From NCBI GenBank assembly GCA_023433755.1, contig JAEYUA010000222.1, positions 1 to 10,998 of the forward strand: a stretch of 10,998 nucleotides of DNA, written 5' to 3'. Both the position numbers and the translations under genes were made by a program. A model generated the notes under the pieces. The model saw only the letters and a program-made list of their open reading frames with translations, was not told the DNA's origin and searched no databases. Of the stretch, positions 1 to 4,729 are shown piece after piece (positions within the stretch are counted from its first letter, which is position 1; every line of letters starts with the position of its first letter). The stretch comes from Bacteroidota bacterium (GTDB lineage Bacteria > Bacteroidota > Bacteroidia > Chitinophagales > Chitinophagaceae).

Positions 1-281
1 CGGTTGTCGATCATGGGATCACTGAAATTATCCACGTGACCGCTGGCCTTCCAGGTAGTGGGATGCATGAAAATGGCAGCATCAATACCTACGATGTTCT
101 CATACATCTGGGTCATGCTCTTCCACCAGTGGTCCTTGATATTTTTTTTAAGCTCACTGCCCCACTGGCCGTAATCATACACCGCACCCAGCCCGTCATA
201 AATCTCAGATGATGGAAAAATGAATCCGTATTCCTTACAATGCGAGATGATCGCCTGGAACCTGTTACTGTCTGTTGCCAT
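1..281 (-). CDS. glyQS: Glycine--tRNA ligase, N-terminal part (runs off the window)
   Basis: This is the first 93 codons of a homodimeric (alpha2, class II) glycyl-tRNA synthetase, the cytoplasmic enzyme that charges tRNA-Gly with glycine. The ATG is at 281 and the frame is open to the window edge. Visible family signatures are FPSSEIYDGLGAVYDYG (about residues 22-38), where this family typically has PSSEIYGG...YDYGP, then W53-W54, and HPTTWKASGHVDNFSDP (about residues 73-89), part of the class II catalytic core. The match is to the archaeal/eukaryote-like dimeric GlyRS, not the alpha2-beta2 GlyQ/GlyS form. A perfect TAnnTTTG promoter box lies only 5 bp before the ATG, so the message may be leaderless. 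I see no T-box leader. The C-terminal catalytic and anticodon-binding domains lie outside the window. Confidence 0.93.
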   Translation of the reverse strand, partial: MATDSNRFQAIISHCKEYGFIFPSSEIYDGLGAVYDYGQWGSELKKNIKDHWWKSMTQMYENIVGIDAAIFMHPTTWKASGHVDNFSDPMIDN

Positions 282-286
282 GGGCG

Positions 287-294
287 CAAAAGTA
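287..294 (-). promoter_or_regulatory. Bacteroidota -7 promoter box of glyQS
   Basis: The minus strand reads TACTTTTG, a perfect match to the TAnnTTTG -7 element used by the primary sigma factor of Bacteroidota. Only five bases separate it from the glyQS ATG, which puts the expected transcription start at or next to the start codon. I could not find a convincing -33 TTG/TTTG box, which is often weak in this phylum. Confidence 0.5.
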
Positions 295-300
295 AAGGAA

Positions 301-335
301 TTCAGCTTTTAGCTGTTAGCCTTTAGCCATTGGCC
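301..335 (-). repeat. Array of five 7-bp units (RGCYRAN type)
   Basis: Read on the minus strand, the stretch divides exactly into five heptamers: GGCCAAT, GGCTAAA, GGCTAAC, AGCTAAA, AGCTGAA. It belongs to the same family as the arrays at 387-421 and 7566-7600 but is inverted relative to them. It lies between the yihY-1 stop and the glyQS start. With the 387-421 array it forms an imperfect inverted repeat: 23 of 35 positions are complementary, and four more become G-U pairs in minus-strand RNA. The loop is about 51 nt. Confidence 0.7.
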
Positions 336-386
336 TTATACTATAATGCAGGAATGATGATAGCAAGCTGAGTAGCTGCATCCAAA

Positions 387-421
387 AGCCAACGGCCAAA
401 GGCCATAAGCTATCAGCCTTT
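387..421 (+). repeat. Array of five 7-bp units adjoining the yihY-1 stop codon
   Basis: The plus strand divides into AGCCAAC, GGCCAAA, GGCCATA, AGCTATC, AGCCTTT. The array ends four bases from the stop codon of the minus-strand YihY gene (426-428), so it forms the start of that gene's 3' untranslated region. It may act together with the inverted array at 301-335 as a large imperfect hairpin between yihY-1 and glyQS. The rest of the 282-425 gap holds nothing else I recognise apart from the glyQS promoter box. Confidence 0.7.
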
Positions 422-425
422 CTCT

Positions 426-1412
426 TTACGTGACCTTTATCGAACCATCCGTCTCCCTATTCTCCATCTCCTTCTCCTTCTCCAGTTGCTTGAGGGTTCC
501 GTTCTCTTCTTCCACTTCTACATGTTTTACCCAAACGGCATACTGGGTTGGATAAATGCGTGAGCCGTACATGGCCGCCCAGGATTTGGTGAACTCCGCT
601 CCGAAATAAAGGATCACCGATGAATAGTAGACCCACAGGAGCAGCACCACAAGTGAGCCTGCCGTTCCATAGGTACTGCCGATATCGGAGGTGCCAATGT
701 AAAAGGTCATGGCGAATTTTCCCAGCATAAAAAGCACAGCGGTTGACATGGAACCGATGAGTACATCCTTCCATTTGATCTTCGCATCAGGCAACACTTT
801 ATAAATCACGGAAAATAAAAGTGTGATGACGATAAAGGTAACCAGCAGGTTAAAAATATACACCAGCCTCACGGTAAGATCGGGGTAGTTCTGCTGCAGC
901 CGGTCCATCATGCCCTCGATCAAGCCATTCACAATAAGTGATACAAGCAATACGAAGCCGAGTCCCACCACAACAGAAAAAGAAAGCAACCGGTTCATGA
1001 GAATTTTGAGCCAACCTTTTTTGGGTTTGGGCTTGAGGTTCCAGATGGAGTTGATGGAATCCTGGATCTCTGAAAAAACAGTTGTAGCGCCAATAAGCAG
1101 CGTAGTGAAACCAATGATCGCTGTGAGTGTGGTTTTACCACTAAGGGTTGCGTTGCGGATGATATCCTGGATCTGTTTTGCGGCAACAGGCCCCACCACC
1201 CCGTTAAGTTGGTCGAATATACGGCCTTCCACTGCCACCCTTCCGTAAAATACATCAGCAAGAAAAATCATCACCAGCAGCATGGGACCGATGGAAAAAA
1301 CCGTGAAATAGGCCAGTGATCCGCTTAGCTTGAGGACTTTATTATCTACAAATCCATGAAACGTATGAACCATCATTTGCCAGAGTCCTTTGGCGGTGAT
1401 CTTTTTTCTCAT
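426..1412 (-). CDS. YihY/virulence factor BrkB family membrane protein (copy 1)
   Basis: A 328-residue inner-membrane protein of the YihY/BrkB family (Pfam Virul_fac_BrkB). Members were once annotated as ribonuclease BN, which is now considered wrong; their molecular function is unsettled. Family hallmarks are visible: KLSGSLAYFTVFSIGP (about residues 28-43), a GATTVFSEIQDSINSIW block (about 108-124), KVLPDAKIKWKDV, and GSTYGTAGSLVVLLLWVYYS followed by YFGAEFTK near the end of the membrane domain. About six hydrophobic spans fit the usual topology. The last ~30 residues form a charged, Glu/Lys-rich tail. It lies 32 bp downstream of a close paralogue on the same strand, so the pair is probably a tandem duplication and may be co-transcribed, although a near-consensus promoter box (1432-1439) lies in the gap. 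Confidence 0.93.
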   Translation of the reverse strand: MRKKITAKGLWQMMVHTFHGFVDNKVLKLSGSLAYFTVFSIGPMLLVMIFLADVFYGRVAVEGRIFDQLNGVVGPVAAKQIQDIIRNATLSGKTTLTAIIGFTTLLIGATTVFSEIQDSINSIWNLKPKPKKGWLKILMNRLLSFSVVVGLGFVLLVSLIVNGLIEGMMDRLQQNYPDLTVRLVYIFNLLVTFIVITLLFSVIYKVLPDAKIKWKDVLIGSMSTAVLFMLGKFAMTFYIGTSDIGSTYGTAGSLVVLLLWVYYSSVILYFGAEFTKSWAAMYGSRIYPTQYAVWVKHVEVEEENGTLKQLEKEKEMENRETDGSIKVT

Positions 1413-1431
1413 TTACGAAGGGTTATCAGTC

Positions 1432-1439
1432 TAAAGATA
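1432..1439 (-). promoter_or_regulatory. Possible -7 promoter box of yihY copy 1
   Basis: The minus strand reads TATCTTTA, one mismatch from TAnnTTTG, 20 bp before the ATG of the downstream YihY copy. It could give that gene its own transcript in addition to read-through from the upstream paralogue. The match is imperfect and no -33 box was found. Confidence 0.25.
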
Positions 1440-1444
1440 ATGCG

Positions 1445-2563
1445 CTAGGCATCGTCCCGGTTTTTTTGGTCCTTTCCGGGTGAACGTAACAGGTAAATCA
1501 GTAAACCAACAAGTACGGTCCCCATGCCGCCGGGTTTCCTGGGTTGTGTGACAGGGTGAACAAATGGATGTGGTGAAGCAGTAGCTGTGCGAGGTGTTGC
1601 GGCCGGCTGGGGATAGTGAAAGGCAGCGGCCGTTTCTTCCTGCAGATTCTTGGGTTTCGCACCGGGAACCGTTTCTTCATGATCCCATTTCGCATATTTA
1701 TTGGGAATGATGCGGGCGCCGCGTTTGATGGCATAGGCCTTGGTGAATTCAGCTCCGAAATATAAAATGATGGCAGAATAAAAAACCCAAAGCAGTAATA
1801 CCACCAGTGAGCCGGCAGCGCCATAGGTACTTCCTACTTCACTTTTACTGATGTAAAACGAGATGGCGAATTTGCCCACGAGAAAAAGAAGGGAAGTGGC
1901 TATGGCACCGGGCCAGATATCCTTCCATTTGATGGTGGCATCCGGTAGTACCTTAAATATCACAGCGAATAATAGCGTGGTCACTGTAAGATTCAGGACC
2001 AGGTTGATAATATAAAAGATCACAACGGTTACATCGGGGAAACGTGCCAGCAGCCGGTCGCCCAATGATTCCACCACCGCTGTGGCGCCGAGGGAAACCA
2101 GTAATAAAAATCCCAGCGATGCAATCATGCCAAAGGACAATAAACGGGTTAGCAATAATTTGATGATTCCCACTTTGGGCCTTGGTTTGAGGCCCCAGAT
2201 ACTATTGATGGAATCCTGGATCTCACCAAAAACGGTAGTGGCACCAATGAGCAGGGTGATGATACCGATCACGGCAGCTAAACCACCCTTGCCGGAGACC
2301 GATGCATTTTTGATAATCTCCTGTATCTGCAGGGCTGCATCCTTGCCGATGAAACTCTGCAATTGAGCGTAAATACTGTTCTGTGCGGCTTCCTGGCCCA
2401 GGAAAAAACCGAGTAGAAAAATAATTACAATTAATAACGGTCCCAATGAAAACACAGTGAAGTAGGCCAGTGAAGCACTCAGCTTAACTACCTTATCATC
2501 ATTAAAACCTGTGAATGCCGCTTTCAATGCCTTCCATACGAGCTTAAATGAAAATCCCTTCAT
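1445..2563 (-). CDS. YihY/virulence factor BrkB family membrane protein (copy 2, extended C-terminus)
   Basis: A 372-residue paralogue of the downstream YihY protein; by eye well over half of the membrane-domain residues are identical (KLSASLAYFTVFSLGP, GATTVFGEIQDSINSIW, KVLPDATIKWKDI, GSTYGAAGSLVVLLLW, YFGAEFTK). I start at the ATG at 2563, not the in-frame TTG at 2593. From this ATG the distance to the DDKVVKLS block (21 residues) matches the paralogue (22 residues). Unlike copy 1, it continues after the conserved domain into a Pro/Thr/Ala-rich stretch of roughly 45 residues and then a short hydrophobic segment (GTVLVGLLIYLL, about residues 348-359) before a charged end. That may be an extra membrane anchor. 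Function is unknown, as for the family; the duplication suggests specialisation or hetero-oligomers. Confidence 0.92.
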   Translation of the reverse strand: MKGFSFKLVWKALKAAFTGFNDDKVVKLSASLAYFTVFSLGPLLIVIIFLLGFFLGQEAAQNSIYAQLQSFIGKDAALQIQEIIKNASVSGKGGLAAVIGIITLLIGATTVFGEIQDSINSIWGLKPRPKVGIIKLLLTRLLSFGMIASLGFLLLVSLGATAVVESLGDRLLARFPDVTVVIFYIINLVLNLTVTTLLFAVIFKVLPDATIKWKDIWPGAIATSLLFLVGKFAISFYISKSEVGSTYGAAGSLVVLLLWVFYSAIILYFGAEFTKAYAIKRGARIIPNKYAKWDHEETVPGAKPKNLQEETAAAFHYPQPAATPRTATASPHPFVHPVTQPRKPGGMGTVLVGLLIYLLRSPGKDQKNRDDA

Positions 2564-2600
2564 ATGAAAGGTTTTATGCAAAAAAACAGCCAAGGGGATA

Positions 2601-2672
2601 GTTCAAAGTCAGTGAACTAGAGAATAGGGTGTCTTTATTTATTCTGAGAGTGCAGGCCGGGGAGAGGGGAAG
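2601..2672 (+). repeat. Imperfect ~70-bp direct repeat, copy 1
   Basis: This segment opens with GTTCAAAGTCAGTGAA and ends with CAGGCCGGGGAGAGGGGAAG. The same order of blocks, with small substitutions and about 2 bp length difference, recurs at 2718-2787. The GTTCAAA start is itself a 7-bp unit repeated at 2672-2678, 2711-2717 and 2718-2724. No protein or RNA gene is recognisable here. Confidence 0.6.
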
Positions 2673-2703
2673 TTCAAAGTTGAAAGCATGCCCTGGCGAA
2701 GGA

Positions 2704-2731
2704 GTTAAAAGTTCAAAGTTCAAAGTCAGTG
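2704..2731 (+). repeat. Array of four 7-bp units (GTTCAAA type)
   Basis: The sequence divides into GTTAAAA, GTTCAAA, GTTCAAA, GTCAGTG. A shorter run of the same type (GTTCAAA, GTTGAAA) is at 2672-2685. It has the same 7-bp period as the arrays elsewhere in the window but an unrelated unit sequence. Confidence 0.55.
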
Positions 2732-2787
2732 AAAAGAGTATGAAGTGTTTTAGTTTATCTGAGAATTCAGGCCGGGGAGACGGGAAG
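2718..2787 (+). repeat. Imperfect ~70-bp direct repeat, copy 2
   Basis: Second copy of the segment at 2601-2672, offset by about 117 bp. It shares the GTTCAAAGTCAGTGAA opening, an internal TCTGAGA block and the CAGGCCGGGGAGA end. Its right end overlaps the left arm of the perfect 28-bp inverted repeat. Together the copies fill much of the 392-bp gap between yihY copy 2 and the MazG-like gene. Confidence 0.6.
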
Positions 2788-2892
2788 GCGGTAAGTAGGG
2801 TACCCGGTGCAGAAAAATTTCAAATAATCATGGAGTAACAGAACCGCTATTTTTTTTAATGAATCTACTTACCGCCTTCCCGTCTCCCCGGC
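2771..2892. repeat. Perfect 28-bp inverted repeat with 66-bp spacer
   Basis: The left arm (2771-2798) begins GCCGGGGAGACGGG and ends GTAAGTAG; the right arm (2865-2892) is its exact reverse complement. The match stops sharply at both ends. The core (GACGGGAAGG...GGTAAGTA) recurs once more at 7419-7438. It could be a small non-autonomous mobile element (MITE/REP-like) or a large RNA hairpin. No transposase gene is nearby and no target-site duplication is evident, so I leave the type open. Confidence 0.75.
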
Positions 2893-2955
2893 GAAAAATA
2901 TCAGGATCAAAAAATAGTTGAGTTCATGTGAAGCTATAAGAATAACAAAATGAAT

Positions 2956-3282
2956 TTATTTCAACTTCTCATTTTGAATATGACGCAACCCATCGCGACC
3001 ATCCTTTTTCGCCAGGTTTTTTTGCAATGCCTCGGTAAGATCCACACCCGTCTGGTTGGCAATACAAATCAATACCCATAACACATCTGCCAGCTCATCA
3101 GAAAGTTCTTTTCCCTTGTCGGTTTCCTTAAAAGATTGCTCACCATACAAACGGCTCATCAGTCTGGCCACTTCTCCCACTTCTTCAGTTAGGATAGCCA
3201 TATTGGTAAGTTCGCTGAAATAGCGTACACCTTTTGTTTTGATCCAGTTGTCAACCGTAAGCTGTGCTTCCTGTATGGTCAT
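2956..3282 (-). CDS. MazG-like nucleotide pyrophosphohydrolase
   Basis: A 108-residue all-alpha NTP pyrophosphohydrolase of the MazG-like superfamily. Such enzymes hydrolyse (d)NTPs to NMP and pyrophosphate and are thought to clean the nucleotide pool in the cytoplasm. The metal-binding pattern is visible as E33-E34-V-G-E37 on one helix and E63-L-A-D66 on the next (EExxE...ExxD). The SDELADVLWVLICIANQTGVDL helix is typical. The length fits a single-domain protein, unlike the two-domain MazG of E. coli. The ATG is 18 bp after the stop of the haemoglobin gene on the same strand, so it is probably the last gene of a dtd-haemoglobin-mazG operon. Its exact substrate cannot be read from the sequence. 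Confidence 0.9.
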   Translation of the reverse strand: MTIQEAQLTVDNWIKTKGVRYFSELTNMAILTEEVGEVARLMSRLYGEQSFKETDKGKELSDELADVLWVLICIANQTGVDLTEALQKNLAKKDGRDGLRHIQNEKLK

Positions 3283-3300
3283 GCAAAAAATTTTATTTGT

Positions 3301-3684
3301 TTAACCCTGGTGATTCAGTTTAATATTCATCAACGTGGCAATGGAACGTGCTCTTTGCTTCATCAGGGTAGCCCTGTCCCCTTCAAACATTTCATCTGTT
3401 GTTGTGGTAAAAATCTCCACCCAACGGTCAAGATGCGCTGCTTTGATGGAAGATAAGGCATGAATATGCTGGTGCACTTCCATTACATTTTTGCGGTAAC
3501 CCCTTGCATTGAAAACTACCGACTCCCAGAAATCAGCGATCACGGGAATATGGGTATCCAGGTTGAGGGGAACCACTTCAGTAAAGAACCTGCCGATCAG
3601 CTCATCATGGATCGCTTTATTGTAAAAGGCCCAAAGAAAGTTGATAAGATCCTGCCTGTCCTGTATATCCTTTGATACTACCAT
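3301..3684 (-). CDS. Group III truncated haemoglobin
   Basis: A 127-residue protein matching group III (trHbP) truncated haemoglobins, small cytoplasmic haem proteins of the 2-over-2 globin fold linked to O2 or NO chemistry. Visible features are FYNKAIHDELIGRFF (about residues 20-34), the DFWESVVFNARGYRKN stretch (about 51-66) in the position of the E helix, a candidate proximal haem ligand His71 in NVMEVH, and HLDRWVEIF (about 84-92), which matches the HFxRWLxLF signature. The tail FEGDRATLMKQRARSIATLM also fits. The ATG at 3684 gives the family's usual length. It sits 60 bp after dtd and 18 bp before the MazG-like gene on the same strand. The 60-bp gap contains five 7-bp repeat units, and no consensus promoter is seen there. 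Confidence 0.9.
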   Translation of the reverse strand: MVVSKDIQDRQDLINFLWAFYNKAIHDELIGRFFTEVVPLNLDTHIPVIADFWESVVFNARGYRKNVMEVHQHIHALSSIKAAHLDRWVEIFTTTTDEMFEGDRATLMKQRARSIATLMNIKLNHQG

Positions 3685-3706
3685 GATTTAATTTAAAATG
3701 TTCCTT

Positions 3707-3741
3707 GACTACCGACTACTGACTACCGACTACCGACTATG
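3707..3741 (+). repeat. Array of five 7-bp units (GACTACC type) adjoining the dtd stop codon
   Basis: The plus strand divides into GACTACC, GACTACT, GACTACC, GACTACC, GACTATG. The array ends three bases from the dtd stop codon (3745-3747, minus strand) and fills most of the gap to the haemoglobin gene. A 7-bp period cannot keep frame, consistent with its intergenic place. The unit differs from the AGCCAAT-type arrays, but unit length, copy number and position beside a stop codon are the same. Confidence 0.75.
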
Positions 3742-3744
3742 CTT

Positions 3745-4197
3745 TTACTCCCGGTTTTTACTGTCCATCACGATCGTCACTGGTCCATCATTCAGTAACT
3801 CCACCTTCATATCAGCGCCAAAGATGCCTGTCTCCACTTTCTTACCACAATCTTTTTCCAGTTGCCAAATCATCTTTTCATAAAGCGGTATAGCCACATC
3901 CGGTTTGCTGGCCCTGATATAACTCGGACGGTTACCTTTTTTGGTAGAAGCATGCAAGGTGAACTGGCTAACAAGCAGTATGGAACCACCTGCTTCCAGT
4001 AAAGAAAGGTTCATCACTCCATTCTCATCATCAAACACACGAAGATTGACGATCTTGTTGCTAAGCCAGGTGATATCATCCTCTCCATCCGCATCTTCAA
4101 TGCCCAGCAAAACCAGCAATCCCTTTTCAATTGCACCGGTAATACGGCCATCCACCTTTACACTTGCATGTGAAACTCTTTGTACTACGATTCTCAT
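3745..4197 (-). CDS. dtd: D-aminoacyl-tRNA deacylase
   Basis: A 150-residue DTD enzyme, which removes D-amino acids (and glycine mischarged on tRNA-Ala) from tRNAs by hydrolysis in the cytoplasm, keeping translation homochiral. The standard N-terminus MRIVVQRVSHASVKVDG, the SQFTL motif (residues 77-81), GNRPSY (88-93), FGADM (126-130) and the NDGPVTI motif (136-142), whose Gly-cisPro pair enforces chiral selection, are all present. The length is that of the family. It is probably the first gene of an operon with the truncated haemoglobin and MazG-like genes. It is transcribed divergently from arfB and has a perfect TAnnTTTG box 24 bp before its ATG. Confidence 0.97.
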   Translation of the reverse strand: MRIVVQRVSHASVKVDGRITGAIEKGLLVLLGIEDADGEDDITWLSNKIVNLRVFDDENGVMNLSLLEAGGSILLVSQFTLHASTKKGNRPSYIRASKPDVAIPLYEKMIWQLEKDCGKKVETGIFGADMKVELLNDGPVTIVMDSKNRE

Positions 4198-4220
4198 GTG
4201 TTGATGCTCTATTGAATTTT

Positions 4221-4228
4221 CAAAAATA
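4221..4228 (-). promoter_or_regulatory. -7 promoter box of dtd
   Basis: The minus strand reads TATTTTTG, a perfect TAnnTTTG match, ending 23 bases before the dtd ATG. This position would give a short untranslated leader. No clear -33 TTG at the usual 19-21 bp spacing. Confidence 0.45.
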
Positions 4229-4236
4229 AAACATGC

Positions 4237-4251
4237 ATCCCGCGCCGGGAT
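4237..4251. promoter_or_regulatory. 15-bp palindrome between divergent dtd and arfB promoters
   Basis: ATCCCG-CGC-CGGGAT is a perfect 6+3+6 palindrome in the spacer between the dtd box (4221-4228) and the candidate arfB box (4253-4260). It is GC-rich in an otherwise AT-rich gap. It could be an operator shared by both genes or simply chance; if the upstream ATG at 4233 were the true arfB start it would be coding. Confidence 0.3.
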
Positions 4252-4252
4252 T

Positions 4253-4260
4253 TAAATTTG
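4253..4260 (+). promoter_or_regulatory. -7 promoter box of arfB
   Basis: TAAATTTG is a perfect TAnnTTTG match ending 17 bp before the ATG at 4278. It lies downstream of the alternative ATG at 4233, so if it is used the longer protein could not be made. This is part of the reason for choosing the 4278 start. No obvious -33 box. Confidence 0.4.
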
Positions 4261-4277
4261 TGCTGAAAATGTATTTC

Positions 4278-4679
4278 ATGGACCTGACCCAGGAGATTAG
4301 CCTGCAAACCACGCGCAGTGGTGGCAAAGGCGGGCAAAATGTGAACAAGGTGGAGACCGCGGTCATTGCTTCTTTTAATATCCGTACTTCAGCGCTTCTT
4401 TCAGAAGAACAAAAAAGCAGGCTGGAAGATAAACTCCGCAACCGGATCAACAGCGAAGGCAGCCTCGTAGTTCGTGCCCAAACGCACCGCACACAGTTAT
4501 CCAACAAAGAAGATGCTATTCAAAAGATACATGACCTGGTAAGCGAAGCACTTAAAAAGAAAAAAGCCCGTATCGCTACCAAACCTTCCAAAAAAGCAAA
4601 AGAAAAGAGACTGGAATCCAAAAAACTTTCTTCAGACAGGAAAAAGGTTAGGAAAAAACTGAGGCCGGGTGATTTTTAA
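4278..4679 (+). CDS. arfB: Alternative ribosome-rescue peptidyl-tRNA hydrolase (ArfB/YaeJ type)
   Basis: A 133-residue single-domain class I release-factor relative. ArfB binds ribosomes stalled without a stop codon and hydrolyses the peptidyl-tRNA. The catalytic GGQ lies in TRSGGKGGQNVNKVET, at residues 18-20 from this start. The C-terminal ~45 residues are a Lys/Arg-rich tail (KKKKARIATKPSKKAKEKR...), which in ArfB enters the empty mRNA channel. There is no codon-recognition domain. I prefer the ATG at 4278 because MDLTQEISLQTTRSGG matches the usual compact N-terminus and a promoter box lies just upstream. In-frame ATGs at 4233 and 4269 are possible and would add up to 15 residues. It is divergent from dtd, another translation quality-control gene. 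Confidence 0.93.
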   Translation: MDLTQEISLQTTRSGGKGGQNVNKVETAVIASFNIRTSALLSEEQKSRLEDKLRNRINSEGSLVVRAQTHRTQLSNKEDAIQKIHDLVSEALKKKKARIATKPSKKAKEKRLESKKLSSDRKKVRKKLRPGDF

Positions 4680-4729
4680 CAACCACCCTACCCTGTTTTT
4701 TTTATAGTTTAGAGCAAGATTCATTTCTC

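Noticed and set aside
301..421. CRISPR-like array
   Set aside because: Units are 7 bp, contiguous, and have no unique spacers; no cas genes in the window.
282..425. T-box or other riboswitch upstream of glyQS
   Set aside because: The promoter box lies 5 bp from the ATG and no T-box sequence is present; the T-box is mainly a Firmicutes device.
2564..2593. TTG start at 2593 for yihY copy 2
   Set aside because: The ATG at 2563 aligns with the start of the adjacent paralogue; the extra ten residues have no counterpart.
2629..2838. 69-codon plus-strand open frame in the repeat region
   Set aside because: It is made of the direct repeats and the inverted-repeat arm, with no domain and no conserved-looking composition.
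4233..4277. Longer arfB N-terminus from the ATG at 4233
   Set aside because: It would add 15 residues not typical of the family and would place the best promoter box inside the coding region; kept only as an alternative.
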